DNA of 64,000 nt from Phycisphaeraceae bacterium (GCA_026126305.1 JAHCJI010000002.1:233073-297072), one strand, 5' to 3'. Shown: positions 36,008 to 45,472, counted from the first letter of the stretch. Notes: generated by a model not told the origin, from the sequence alone. Made by a program: numbers and translations.

Positions 36008-37537
36008 TCAGAGCCCGTACACATCACGCAATTTGACGCTGAGATAATCCAGCAAAGGGCGAGACTCCAAAGGCCGGCGAGTCACCATCTCGCACAACTC
36101 GCCCGCACGGTATCGACGCCCATGGCCGTGGATGTTCTGGTTCAGCCATTGCAGCAACTGCGAGAAATCCCCCCGCGTGAACTCGGCATCCAAGCCGGGC
36201 ATCCGCTGGCGGATCGTCTCCCAGAACTGAGCGGCGTACAGGTTGCCCAGCGTGTACGTGGGGAAGTAGCCAAACAGTCCGAAACTCCAATGGACGTCCT
36301 GCAAGCAGCCGTGCGCATCGTCGGGCACGTCGAGCCCCAGCAATTGCTTGAAGCGCTCGTTCCAAGCGCCGGGCAGATCGCCGATGGACAGGTCGCCCGC
36401 GATCATCGCCCGCTCGATGCCGAATCGCAGCATCACGTGCAGGTTGTATGTGCCCTCGTCGGCCTCCACGCGAATGAATGAAGGGCGCACGATATTCACC
36501 GCGCGATAGATCTCGTCTACGTCGAACTTGCCAAGTTCGGCGAACTGGTCGCAGGCTTCCTTGTGGAGCCACTTCCAGAACGGTCGCCCGCGGCCGACCA
36601 TGTTCTCCCACATCCGGCTCTGGCTCTCGTGGATGCCCAGCGAGATCGAGTCGGCCAGCGGTGTTCCGAAACTCTCGATGGCGTCGCCCCCCGGCCCCTT
36701 ATGGGTCTTGCACTTGGGCAAGCCCTGTTCATACATGCCGTGGCCGGCCTCATGCATCGTGCCGTAGAGCGCTCCTGGAAAGTACCGCTCGTCATATCGC
36801 GTGGTCAGCCGGGTGTCGCCCGGAGCCAGCCCCTCGCAGAATGGGTGCGTGGTGACGTCGAGGCGGCCGGCGTTGAGGTCAAATCCGATGGCCCTGAGTA
36901 CGTACATGCCCAGCGCGTGCTGGCGGTCCTTGGGCGCGTGAACCTTCGTAGGCGCGTCGCTTGGCGTCTTGCCGCTCTCGGTCAGTTCTCTGACCAGCGA
37001 CGAGAGTTGCTCGCCCAATGGCTTGAAGATGGATTCGACCTGCCGAGCCTTGGCGTTGGGCTCGTACTCGTCCAGCAGCGCGTCGTAAACCTCGCCGCCG
37101 GGCTCGAACCCGTAGCAGGTGGCCTTCTGTCGTGAAAGATCAACCATCTTGCTCAGCCACGGCGCGAAGGCCTTGAAGTCGTTGTTCTTGCGGGCATCCT
37201 TCCAGACGTCCTGGGCCTTGCTGCCCGTGCGTGCCAGTTCTTCAACAAGGGACTTTGGGAGCTTTGTCTGCTTGTCGTAGTCCCGGCGGAACTCGCGCAC
37301 GCACGCGCGTTGCTGGTCGTCCAGACTTTCGCTCTCGCAGGCAGCAATCAGGTCGCCCAGATCTTTGGAAGACGTGCGATCATGCATCATGCCAGCCAGC
37401 AGCGCCATCTGCTCGGCTCGGGCATCGCCGCCGCCTCGTGGCATGTAGGTTTCCTGATCCCAGGCCAGGAGGGCCGAGATCGACTTGAGTGTCGCGCTCC
37501 CGCGCCCGTGCGCGCACAACTGGGCATACTTGGACAT
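36008..37537 (-). CDS. M32 family metallocarboxypeptidase
   Basis: This 509-residue Taq-type carboxypeptidase removes C-terminal residues. The zinc site HEAGHGMYEQG is near residue 263 and the second motif HESQSRMWEN, with its metal ligand glutamate, follows. No signal peptide is visible, so it is cytoplasmic. The ATG at 37537 is the natural start. A second peptidase (M3) begins in the same direction 35 bases upstream, so they are probably one operon. Confidence 0.93.
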   Translation of the reverse strand: MSKYAQLCAHGRGSATLKSISALLAWDQETYMPRGGGDARAEQMALLAGMMHDRTSSKDLGDLIAACESESLDDQQRACVREFRRDYDKQTKLPKSLVEELARTGSKAQDVWKDARKNNDFKAFAPWLSKMVDLSRQKATCYGFEPGGEVYDALLDEYEPNAKARQVESIFKPLGEQLSSLVRELTESGKTPSDAPTKVHAPKDRQHALGMYVLRAIGFDLNAGRLDVTTHPFCEGLAPGDTRLTTRYDERYFPGALYGTMHEAGHGMYEQGLPKCKTHKGPGGDAIESFGTPLADSISLGIHESQSRMWENMVGRGRPFWKWLHKEACDQFAELGKFDVDEIYRAVNIVRPSFIRVEADEGTYNLHVMLRFGIERAMIAGDLSIGDLPGAWNERFKQLLGLDVPDDAHGCLQDVHWSFGLFGYFPTYTLGNLYAAQFWETIRQRMPGLDAEFTRGDFSQLLQWLNQNIHGHGRRYRAGELCEMVTRRPLESRPLLDYLSVKLRDVYGL

Positions 37538-37572
37538 GCGTGAAGATCCTTTCGATACAACCTCGGGAACGA

Positions 37573-39321
37573 TTACTCGGGCAGCTTGGCCAGCTCGGCC
37601 TCGACACGCCTGGTCAAACGAGAGATCGTGTCCACCGAAAAATCCAGCTTGACCCCAGCCGCCTCAAAGAGTTGCGGGAGCGGGCGAGACCCACCGAGCG
37701 ACAACGCGTGCAGGTACGCGTCGATAGCCGTCGCTTCGCCCTCGTCCAGCGCTCGCATCCAAAGCTGGAGTGCGCCCAGCTGCGCGATGCCATACTCGAT
37801 GTAATAGAACGGGTGGCTGAACAGGTGCAACTGTCGCTGCCACTGCGTGGCCCGCTCGCGATCCAGGCCGTCCCAAGACACGTCGCTGCCGAAACGCTCG
37901 TCGAGCTCCAGCCACCACGCCGTCCTTTGCTCATGGGTGTGGTCGGGCTGGCCGTAGATATGGTGCTGGAAGGCGTCGATGGTGGCGATCCACGACAGCA
38001 TCGAGATGCTGCCTTCCAATTGCTCACGTATCGCACGGGCGTGGTCGGCCGGGTCGGGATAGAAACCATCGGGCCCACCCCAGTGCGCCATGCTCAGCAA
38101 CTCCATCGACATGCTGGCAACCTCGGCAAACTCGATCGGGCTGTGCCGGTAGTGCAGCAGGGGCTCGTCCTTGCACATCATGCTGTGGAAGGCGTGCCCG
38201 GCCTCGTGCACCATGGTTTCCACGTCGCGGTGCAACCCAGCGGCGTTCATGAAGATGAACGGCTCGCGCACGCGGTCGCGCATGTACTGGTATCCGCCCG
38301 GGCCCTTGCCCTTGCGCGTGTCAAGGTCCATGAGCGCGCCGTTGGCCGGACCGTTCGCATTGCTTCCGTCGCCAAGGGTCGCGAACATGTCGGCCAGCCT
38401 CGGATCGATCGCATCAAACGCGGCCTTGCTCTTGCGAACAAGGTCCACACCGTTGGTAAAGGGCTTCAGCGGCTTGCGGCCAAGCGGGTCGACGCCCAAG
38501 TCCCATGGACGCAGCGGGCTGACCCCCATCTTCTCGCGGCGCTGCGCGTCGAGTTTTCGCTTGAAAGGCACGACCACCTTCGCGACGGCGTCATGGAAGG
38601 CCATGCAATCGGCCGGGGTGTAATCGAAGCGGTGCATCGCATGGAACGAATAGCCAACAAAGTCCTTATGCCCAGCGTTGATGGACATGCGGTGCCGGAG
38701 CGCGATCAACTCGTCGTAAATCCCGTTGATCTTGTCGGCATCTTGCAAACGCCGGGCCGCGATCCCACGCCACGCCCGCTCACGCACGCCGCGATCGGTC
38801 TCCTGGAGGTACACGGCCATCTGGGGCAGGGTCTTCTCTTGCCCGTCGAAATCCACTGTCATAGCGCCGACGGTTTCGGTGTACCCCTGCTCGATCTTGT
38901 CGATCTCGGTCTGGATCGGCACGTTCTCCTCGCGGAAGAGTTCGACGTCTGCCTTCACATCGCGGTGCAGCACCTCGTACCGATCGCCGCCGAGCCCGAG
39001 CGCCCCGGCCAGCTCGACCTGCCGTTGGTCAAGCCTAAAGCGGGCGGGCTTGAGCCTGGGGGCCACCTTGTCCAGGAAGTTGGTGTACGCCGCTTTCTTG
39101 TCCGCGTTGGCCGTGTCGCAGGTCATGGCGATGTACAGGTTGGCCTGGGCCTCGCTGCACGCGGCTTCGAGTTCACCACGGTCGACAAGCCACTGTTGGA
39201 GCTCGCCCAGCGTGGCAACAGGACGCGAGGCGAGGGTATCGAAGAGCGGTTGCACGTTCTCCCACCGGGTCGCATCGATATCTTCGGGCACAAAACCGAT
39301 TGTCGCTGTCGCGATCGTCAT
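37573..39321 (-). CDS. M3 family oligoendopeptidase
   Basis: This 582-residue PepF-type metallopeptidase cuts short peptides in the cytoplasm. The catalytic motif ETMVHEAGHAFHSMM is present, with the HEAGH zinc ligands and the downstream EFAEVASMSMELLS that supplies the third ligand glutamate. The ATG at 39321 has AGGAG nine bases upstream and the conserved start of the protein follows it; the ATG at 39339 overlaps this ribosome site. Lies before the M32 gene on the same strand, with 130 bases free on its 5' side. Confidence 0.93.
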   Translation of the reverse strand: MTIATATIGFVPEDIDATRWENVQPLFDTLASRPVATLGELQQWLVDRGELEAACSEAQANLYIAMTCDTANADKKAAYTNFLDKVAPRLKPARFRLDQRQVELAGALGLGGDRYEVLHRDVKADVELFREENVPIQTEIDKIEQGYTETVGAMTVDFDGQEKTLPQMAVYLQETDRGVRERAWRGIAARRLQDADKINGIYDELIALRHRMSINAGHKDFVGYSFHAMHRFDYTPADCMAFHDAVAKVVVPFKRKLDAQRREKMGVSPLRPWDLGVDPLGRKPLKPFTNGVDLVRKSKAAFDAIDPRLADMFATLGDGSNANGPANGALMDLDTRKGKGPGGYQYMRDRVREPFIFMNAAGLHRDVETMVHEAGHAFHSMMCKDEPLLHYRHSPIEFAEVASMSMELLSMAHWGGPDGFYPDPADHARAIREQLEGSISMLSWIATIDAFQHHIYGQPDHTHEQRTAWWLELDERFGSDVSWDGLDRERATQWQRQLHLFSHPFYYIEYGIAQLGALQLWMRALDEGEATAIDAYLHALSLGGSRPLPQLFEAAGVKLDFSVDTISRLTRRVEAELAKLPE

Positions 39322-39471
39322 GGCATGGATCTCCTGCATCTGGTCGGCCCGGCAGCGTCGCCGCAGGCCGGGGGTATATCGTTACGAAGGGCCAATCCTA
39401 GACCATCGGCGCGAGAAAACCGCCCCGAAATCCGGGGCGGCATGGAGAACTCTGGTAGAGGCAGGAACTGT

Positions 39472-40773
39472 TTATCGCATCAGGCTGCGGAGCAATTCTT
39501 CCTGCTCACGGACCCAGGCGCGGAATTCTTCCTCGGAACCGCCGAAGATAAAGAGCGCCAGGTTGGGGTTGTTGTTGATCATGCGGACCATCGAGTTCAG
39601 GCGCTGGCGGGCAAAACCAATGAACTTGCCGCGGTTCTCGGGTTGAGCCTGGCGAGCGAGTTCGACGGCCACGGTGTAGCCCTCGTAATACTCGTTGATG
39701 CTCTGCTCGTCACGCGCGGTCTGCTCGCGGAAACGGCGCAGGTGACGGTCGGCCTTGCTGACGGGCCACGAGATTCCCTCGACATGCTCGCCAACCCATT
39801 CCACCTCGGTCAGGCCCATGGCCTTGGCCAACTCGTCGAGCGTGTCGGCGATGCCGGTGGCAAAGCCGATGGCTTGGGCGGTTTGGCTGGTGAGTGTCAG
39901 CACACGCTCTGGCTTGTTGATGACTACTTCGCCCTCGGTGTTCTGATACATCGCACGGACACGACCGTTCTCGTCGAGATCGACCGACAAGGGCTCCATG
40001 ATCTGCATCGCACGCATGATGCGCGGGTCGTGCCCGCCACGCTCGCTGATCAGTTCCATCAGGTAGAGCACTTCTTCCAGACCGCGTCCCGCCACGGCTT
40101 GCAGCGCACCGTACCAGCCCGTCGATGCTCCGTACGCGCCGCGGCGCATGAAGTACTGCTCGGAAAGCGCGTGCGGGGTCATGGCCGCCGCCGAGATGGC
40201 ATAGTCGATCCATGCAACCGTGCGGAACTTGGGCTTGAACTCGTTGTGCAACAGGTCGCTGATACGCCGGATTTCCAGGAGCGCACCGCCGCCGGAGTTC
40301 ACCCGAAGCACGACGATGTCCACGTTTTCTTCCTCGAGTAGCGGGATGCACTCACGCAGCGACTGCGCGGTCAGGTACGTGCCCACCATATCCATGTCGT
40401 TGTCGGCATCGCCGAAACTCAGCACGGCCGCACGCGGAGCACCCGGTGAAACGGCACGCCGCTGCGGCTCGGTCCGCTGGCGGGGCTCGGCCGCCACCGG
40501 AGCGGGATCGGTGACGCCCGGACTGGCGGGGGTTTGCGGGCCCGTGTCGACGTCACGCTCGATACGCACGATGTTCGAGGCGGGGAAGAACTGGGTCTGC
40601 CCGTCGGCCGTCTTCAACCACACGGCACCGTTCAGTTCGCGGACGATCTCACCGTCGATCACACGACCGTCGTTAAGCGTCACGCGATCCAGGGCCATCG
40701 CGCATTGCACGGCGACAAAGACCACCATCGCGCACGCCAGGCGGGAAACCAGATTCGTTGAAAACCTCATCAT
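39472..40773 (-). CDS. Exported ClpP/crotonase-fold protein, SppA/NfeD-like, Ser kept
   Basis: This 433-residue protein has a signal peptide (residues 1-28), then a short SH3-like domain (VTLNDGRVIDGEIV, about 30-73), a Pro/Arg-rich linker and a ClpP-type fold. The oxyanion loop reads LRVNSGGGAL (residues 156-165). A segment AWIDYAISAAAM (187-198) aligns with the S49 nucleophile segment, placing Ser194 where the catalytic serine lies, followed by RRGAYGASTGW, which takes the place of the GSIG motif. A C-terminal helical region follows. No Lys is clearly identified. It lies 30 bases after the related gene at 40804-42003 on the same strand. Confidence 0.6.
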   Translation of the reverse strand: MMRFSTNLVSRLACAMVVFVAVQCAMALDRVTLNDGRVIDGEIVRELNGAVWLKTADGQTQFFPASNIVRIERDVDTGPQTPASPGVTDPAPVAAEPRQRTEPQRRAVSPGAPRAAVLSFGDADNDMDMVGTYLTAQSLRECIPLLEEENVDIVVLRVNSGGGALLEIRRISDLLHNEFKPKFRTVAWIDYAISAAAMTPHALSEQYFMRRGAYGASTGWYGALQAVAGRGLEEVLYLMELISERGGHDPRIMRAMQIMEPLSVDLDENGRVRAMYQNTEGEVVINKPERVLTLTSQTAQAIGFATGIADTLDELAKAMGLTEVEWVGEHVEGISWPVSKADRHLRRFREQTARDEQSINEYYEGYTVAVELARQAQPENRGKFIGFARQRLNSMVRMINNNPNLALFIFGGSEEEFRAWVREQEELLRSLMR

Positions 40774-40803
40774 GATGCTTCTCCATGAAATGCCCGGGGG
40801 CGA

Positions 40804-42003
40804 TTAGCGTTCGTCGGCCAGCTGTTGGAGTTGGATGCGTTGCAACATCAGGCGGAATGCCGAGATCACCTGTTGCGCGGAACCGGCCCGCACAAAACCG
40901 TTGATCTGCCAGGGAATGATGGCTTCTTCATATCGATTGAGAAGGCCGATCATCTGCTGGAGCAGTGCCTGTTGACGCCCGCGTGCCCGGCGCCGTTCGT
41001 TCCATTCCCCTTGGACGTTGATCTCGTTGAACTCCTTGAGCAGCCGGCTCAGCGTCTGCTCGGTGCGCCTCAGCGTTGCCGACCATTCGTCCATGATCTT
41101 GTCGCCGTCGCCAACCATGACATGGTTGCGTGCGATTCCCAGTTCAAACAGCAAGTCATCCATCGTCGAGACCGTGCCCTTGGAGACGCCAAGCACCTGC
41201 GCGTTGTCGGCCTTGAGCGTCAACCAGTTCACACCACGGCCACGAGCCAGTTCCTCGATGCTGTCCTTGTTGCCAGCCAGGAACGCATCGTTGGTTAGCA
41301 GGAACTCATCGGGTCCCTGCGGCATACGCTCCAAGTACACCGGCCTTCCGCCGACAAGTCGATACGAAAGCACGTAGTCGCCGCGGGTCATCGCCTCGAT
41401 CAGCCTCGGGTCGTAACCGTTCTGGATCGCAACGCCCTGGGCCGTCGTCAGCCGGAGGGAGATTTGCTTCTCGACCACAACGCGGTCACCCTGCCCACCG
41501 AACATCAGGAAAATACCCTGGATGCCGCCGATCTTGCCATCGGGGTGGAAGTACATCGTGTCCGACATGAACGGCAGGAACGCCGCGCCACCCATGGCCT
41601 GCTTCACCCAGAAGACAACCTTGGGCTTCCTCTCCCACGAGAGCATCCTCTCCTGGAACAGCGGGATCATCTTCTTCGTCCGGAAGAACTGATCGAACTG
41701 ACCGATGATGTCCTCGGGCAGATCGCTCTTGAGCGGGTCGCCGAACTGGTGCCAGTCGGTATCGACCGTGATGATGATGTAGTCGGCTTCCAACTGACGG
41801 GCCTCATCCAAGGCCTGCGCCATAGGTGTCTCGGAAACGTCCTTGCCAAACCAGCCCTTGAGCGTGAAGGAGTACACCCGAGCCGGTTCCTGCTGGGCAA
41901 GCGCGGGAGAGACCATGAACGAGAAGAGTGCCGCAAACCCGACTATGCCAAGCCGCAATCGGGACATCCATCGCCCAAAGTGTCCGAACATGTACCTGCT
42001 CAT
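40804..42003 (-). CDS. Exported ClpP-fold protein lacking the catalytic serine (paralogue)
   Basis: This 399-residue protein has a signal peptide ending at VSPALAQQ (about residue 38). The body aligns with the protein at 39472-40773: KPKVVFWVKQAMGGAAFLPF (residues about 127-145) takes the place of KFRTVAWIDYAISAAAM there, and HPDGKIGGIQG the place of the GAYGAST loop. The residue corresponding to Ser194 is Gly138, so this copy is probably catalytically dead. The start could also be the ATG at 42018, which shares its A with the cca TGA; 42003 has GGAG nine bases upstream. A long helical C-terminus with Arg/Gln repeats follows. Confidence 0.55.
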   Translation of the reverse strand: MSRYMFGHFGRWMSRLRLGIVGFAALFSFMVSPALAQQEPARVYSFTLKGWFGKDVSETPMAQALDEARQLEADYIIITVDTDWHQFGDPLKSDLPEDIIGQFDQFFRTKKMIPLFQERMLSWERKPKVVFWVKQAMGGAAFLPFMSDTMYFHPDGKIGGIQGIFLMFGGQGDRVVVEKQISLRLTTAQGVAIQNGYDPRLIEAMTRGDYVLSYRLVGGRPVYLERMPQGPDEFLLTNDAFLAGNKDSIEELARGRGVNWLTLKADNAQVLGVSKGTVSTMDDLLFELGIARNHVMVGDGDKIMDEWSATLRRTEQTLSRLLKEFNEINVQGEWNERRRARGRQQALLQQMIGLLNRYEEAIIPWQINGFVRAGSAQQVISAFRLMLQRIQLQQLADER

Positions 42004-42017
42004 CGTGCGGGTCTCCA

Positions 42018-43400
42018 TCAGTAAGAGCCGGGCGTTCCGGGCTCGTGGTCTTTGTCTCCGGCAGGGTGGCCGGTTCGATCTTTGGAATGATCCGTGCCCA
42101 AGGAATGGGCTTGCTTTCCTTCTTGGACGCACAAAATCGCGAGTTGTTCCAGCAATGTAGCGCGATCCTGAGCCGTTCCGTCAAGTTGGAGGTCATACAA
42201 ACCTTCCAAAATACGTACAAACTGCGGGCCGGGTTTGAGCCCTTGGGCAATCAAGTCGTATCCAGTCACCCAGCGGGCAGGGGCGAGACCTCCCGGCTCG
42301 GCTTGCAGTTCTACCACTCGCTGGGAAACCCGGATTGCCAGGTCGGGTGCTTCTCCAAAAAGTATCCGCAAGGCGCTCTCAAAGCCTGGCGAGGCCGCCT
42401 GGCGTTTCTGAGCAGCCTTGGCTGTTTCCAAGAATCCGTCCAGGATGGCATGCCGACATTGAAGCACCTGGACAAGCAGCGTGTGCTCGTCGTTGCTCAG
42501 GCACAAGGCTTGCCTCAACCGAGAGGCCATTGGCTTGACGCCCGCCAACTCAAAACCATGCCCACGGTCGAGCATCCAGGCCGCCAAGGCAGGGGCAACT
42601 CCGTGCTCCTGTGGCAGATTCGACAGCCTGGGATGGGCGAGACCGGCCCCGACGGGTCTTTCCTCAAAGACCGGTGCGTCAAGGCCGAGGCTCTCCAGCA
42701 GCGAAGCGGCCCGGGCCCGGCTGGCATGCACCAGCATCCGTCTCAGTTCACCGCCGATGCGCTCGCGGCTGATGCCTTCGAGATGGCCCGAGTGTGCAGC
42801 AATGGCATGGGCCGTCTGGGGTTCGATTTCAAATCCAAGCCGGGCGGCGAAACGCACGGCGCGCAGGGCTCGAAGGTGGTCTTCGGCCAGCCGACGTTCG
42901 GGGTCTCCCACGGCTCGGATGATCCCGGACTCAAGGTCTGCTAACCCGCTCACCAGATCGATGACGCGTCCCCGAGCTCGCCCATTGGAGTGCGTGGTCC
43001 ATTCGCTCGGCGTGGCCAATGGATCGAGGAACAGGGCGTTGATCGTGAAGTCGCGGCGTTCGGCATCGGATTGTGGATCACTGAAGGTCACCGCATCGGG
43101 CCTGCGTCGATCGGAATAGTCGCCATCGCTGCGAAAAGTGGCCACTTCGGTCCAGATGCCTTCGCGCCGGACCTGGACAACACCAAACTTGGCACCCACA
43201 AGCCGAGCATGGTGGAAGAGGCTCGCAAGTCGCTGGGGCGTAGCGTCCGTTGCCACGTCGTAGTCGCCCGGCGTGAGGCCTAGGAGTTCGTCGCGCACGC
43301 ACCCGCCGGCGAGATAGGCCTCGTGTCCCTGGGCTCGCAGGTGGGCGATCACCGCCAGCGCGGCATCACGGGCCGGGGTGTTGCACTCGGGTGCTGTCAC
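42018..43400 (-). CDS. CCA tRNA nucleotidyltransferase / poly(A) polymerase family
   Basis: This enzyme of about 460 residues should add or repair the tRNA 3' CCA end. The nucleotidyltransferase core is clear (YLAGGCVRDELLG and GDYDVATDA with the two catalytic aspartates, then RRDFTINALFLDPL, and DPERRLAEDHLRALRAVRFAARLGFEI). The C-terminal arm is less conserved. Starts at the TTG 43409, overlapping the previous stop as TTGA, or the GTG 43400 with AAAGG ten bases upstream; I use the GTG. Class II features fit; strict CCA-adding versus poly(A) activity cannot be separated here. Confidence 0.88.
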   Translation of the reverse strand: MTAPECNTPARDAALAVIAHLRAQGHEAYLAGGCVRDELLGLTPGDYDVATDATPQRLASLFHHARLVGAKFGVVQVRREGIWTEVATFRSDGDYSDRRRPDAVTFSDPQSDAERRDFTINALFLDPLATPSEWTTHSNGRARGRVIDLVSGLADLESGIIRAVGDPERRLAEDHLRALRAVRFAARLGFEIEPQTAHAIAAHSGHLEGISRERIGGELRRMLVHASRARAASLLESLGLDAPVFEERPVGAGLAHPRLSNLPQEHGVAPALAAWMLDRGHGFELAGVKPMASRLRQALCLSNDEHTLLVQVLQCRHAILDGFLETAKAAQKRQAASPGFESALRILFGEAPDLAIRVSQRVVELQAEPGGLAPARWVTGYDLIAQGLKPGPQFVRILEGLYDLQLDGTAQDRATLLEQLAILCVQEGKQAHSLGTDHSKDRTGHPAGDKDHEPGTPGSY

Positions 43401-43405
43401 AATGG

Positions 43406-44182
43406 TCAAGCCTTTGGAGGATGGTCGCGCAGCGACTTGATCTCATCGCGCAGGATGGCCGCCAGTTCATAATTCTCCGCCTCCAGTGCCCGAGCGAGCC
43501 GGGCCTCGAGTTCGGCCGCCTGGCTAGGCATCAGTTTGGGGTTGATCGCCTCGCGCATACCGACCAGCGTGCGACGCTCTGCCGAACTCTCGAACGCTTC
43601 GGGCTCGCCCGCGTCCGCGAAGGCGTCCTGGAGGGCATCCAGTCCGTCGTCGATGAGCGCCACCGCGGCCTTGCTCTCGTTGCTGCGGATCATCTGGCCG
43701 GCCAAGGCTCGCGTTCGAACCGTGATGATGAAGGGCCGATAATGCACCATAGACCTTTGGTCGCTCTCCTCGCGTGCAAACTTCTGGAGGAAGTCGATCA
43801 GTCGGAGATTCCGCGCGGTGTCCCGGATGACGCCATCGAAGTCATTGAGCACGAGCAAGGCCACGTATCGGTGGTAGTACTGGGCGGCCTCTTCACGCAG
43901 CAGTTTGCAGTCATCGGGCGATAACTCGAACTCCTCGGCTTCCTCGCCCTCATCGGCGAGGCTCTGGGCGTCGTCGGCCTGGGCCTCATAATACTCGAGT
44001 AGGCTCCGATAACCTTGCGGATTTTGCCCGTCGGGTCTGCCATCGACATGCATCTGAAGGAGGCCTAAGTCGAGTCGTACTTGGAGCAAAGGATCTCCGC
44101 CGCTGCCTTGGATCAGGCGGATGTTTGGCCTCGTGCGATCGAAGGGCCAGTCCTCGAGAATGTCCGATATGTCGCGGTTCAT
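43406..44182 (-). CDS. Protein with C-terminal UvrB/UvrC motif
   Basis: This 258-residue protein has a strongly acidic N-terminal half (EEAEEFELSPDD), a helical centre and a final UVR motif (ELEARLARALEAENYELAAILRDEIKSL), the region UvrB and UvrC use to bind each other and which also occurs in McsA and Clp-type ATPases. No Zn-binding cysteines like those of McsA are present. The frame is open upstream to 44329, but ATG 44182 fits the start of the conserved protein. Its stop overlaps the CCA enzyme's start codon. Function unknown; a link to protein quality control is possible because of the ClpP-fold genes in the same run. Confidence 0.6.
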   Translation of the reverse strand: MNRDISDILEDWPFDRTRPNIRLIQGSGGDPLLQVRLDLGLLQMHVDGRPDGQNPQGYRSLLEYYEAQADDAQSLADEGEEAEEFELSPDDCKLLREEAAQYYHRYVALLVLNDFDGVIRDTARNLRLIDFLQKFAREESDQRSMVHYRPFIITVRTRALAGQMIRSNESKAAVALIDDGLDALQDAFADAGEPEAFESSAERRTLVGMREAINPKLMPSQAAELEARLARALEAENYELAAILRDEIKSLRDHPPKA

Positions 44183-44512
44183 CGATATTTTGCGTGGTTC
44201 CTGGTGCATTTTGGGTTGCAATGCCCCCTGTTGTCCATGTAGCATAGTGCCCGAGGCAGTCTCGCCCATGTTCGCTGGAGCCGAGAACCCGCGCTTCTTT
44301 GAGGAGAGAGGCAAGACGGGCAACGGCACAGGCGTTCAATCTTCGCCTGTTGGGTGAATCCGACCTCGTCGGCGTCCGTATGCCTGTTTCGGATCGAGCC
44401 AAATGCGCGGCGGCTCGATGAATCCGTTGCGGACGGCGGACGAATACGTGGTAGGAGGACGGTGTGTCCCTGATGTTTCTCGTGGGCCACATCGCGAAAG
44501 GTGGGATGAGTC
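44183..44512. other. 330-base non-coding divergent region
   Basis: No gene is convincing in this stretch between the UvrB/UvrC-motif gene and the sigma-factor gene. It contains a promoter-like pair on the plus strand (see 44216-44245), leaving an about 270-base leader before the sigma-factor start. No tRNA or stable hairpin stands out. Confidence 0.6.
44216..44245 (+). promoter_or_regulatory. Possible sigma-70-type promoter for the sigma-factor gene
   Basis: TTGCAA at 44216-44221 and TAGCAT at 44240-44245 are 18 bases apart, an acceptable -35/-10 pair for sigma-70, in an otherwise GC-rich sequence. The same pair in the form TTGCAT-18-TAGCAT precedes surE at 62537-62566. The long 5' leader between this and the sigma-factor start is unusual, and a nearer promoter may exist. 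Confidence 0.3.
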
Positions 44513-45472
44513 GTGAATGCCATGTCCAGTAATGATGTGATGGGTACGGGGGTTCGGTCTGAACTCCAGTTGTATCTCGACGAGATCAAGCAGACGCCCT
44601 TGCTGACCGCTGAGGAGGAGCGGGAACTGGGCTATCGCATCCAGCGTGCGAGTTGCCCCGAGGCCCGAGAACGGATGATCCGGGCCAACCTTCGGCTGGT
44701 GGTGGCCATCGCCAAGAATTTCTCGAACCGCGGCCTGAGCCTTTCGGACCTGATCGAGGAGGGCAACATCGGGCTGATGCGGGCCGTGGAAGGGTTCGAT
44801 CCCGACCAGGGTGCCCGGTTCAGCACGTACGCTTCCTGGTGGATTAAGCAGGCTATCAAGCGGGCGCTCATCAACGCTTCTCGGCCGATCCACGTGCCGG
44901 CGTACATGGTGGAACTGATCTCGCGGATGAAGCAAGTCTCGCGTGAGATCGAGAACGAGACGGGCTTTGCGCCGACGATCGAGCAGGTGGCCCAGGCCAT
45001 GGACCTGCCGGTCAAGAAGGTGCGAGCCATCCGCCGGGCCATCCGGGCAACTCGCGCGCAGACGCAACCAGTCTCGGGCGACGATCATTCTCCGGGGCTG
45101 TCCGACATCGTGGCCGATGATCGCTACGCCCCGCCAGCCGAGCCGCCGCTGCGTAGCGACGAGTTGGTCACGCTTCGGCGTCTGATGGAGACCATCGACG
45201 ATCGTGAGGCGGCCATCCTCAACGCCCGATTCGGGCTTGATGGTCGCGATCCATTGACTCTCAAGCAGGTGGCCGATCGGGTCGGGCTCAGCCGTGAGCG
45301 GGTCCGTCAGATCGTGGATGAGGCGATGACCCGCCTCAATAGCCAGTTGAACGACGAGCGTCCCAGCCGGTTCTTCCGTGAAAACCGGAGCCGTGCGGGC
45401 GATCCGCTCAGCCCCGAACGAGCCCGGGCTCGCGCGATGTCGGCTGCGGCCCGATCGCGCAGCGCTGGATAA
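44513..45472 (+). CDS. RNA polymerase sigma-70-family factor (RpoD/RpoS-like)
   Basis: This 319-residue sigma factor has regions 1.2 (LYLDEIKQTPLLTAEEE), 2 (RLVVAIAKNFSNRGLSLSDL then EEGNIGLMRAVEGFDPDQG and RFSTYASWWIKQAIKRAL), 3 (GFAPTIEQVAQAMDLP) and 4 (the helix-turn-helix LKQVADRVGLSRERVRQIVDEA). It lacks region 1.1 and the large non-conserved insert, so it is a compact group 1 or 2 factor. A GTG at 44513 gives the longest form; ATG 44522 is also possible. The C-terminus is Arg/Ser/Ala-rich. A terminator follows at 45497. Confidence 0.95.
   Translation: MNAMSSNDVMGTGVRSELQLYLDEIKQTPLLTAEEERELGYRIQRASCPEARERMIRANLRLVVAIAKNFSNRGLSLSDLIEEGNIGLMRAVEGFDPDQGARFSTYASWWIKQAIKRALINASRPIHVPAYMVELISRMKQVSREIENETGFAPTIEQVAQAMDLPVKKVRAIRRAIRATRAQTQPVSGDDHSPGLSDIVADDRYAPPAEPPLRSDELVTLRRLMETIDDREAAILNARFGLDGRDPLTLKQVADRVGLSRERVRQIVDEAMTRLNSQLNDERPSRFFRENRSRAGDPLSPERARARAMSAAARSRSAG

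Noticed and set aside
37489..40341. 950-residue open frame on the plus strand over two peptidases
   Set aside because: Antisense to the M3 peptidase and part of the ClpP-fold gene, which both have HExxH or core motifs; it has no recognisable domain.
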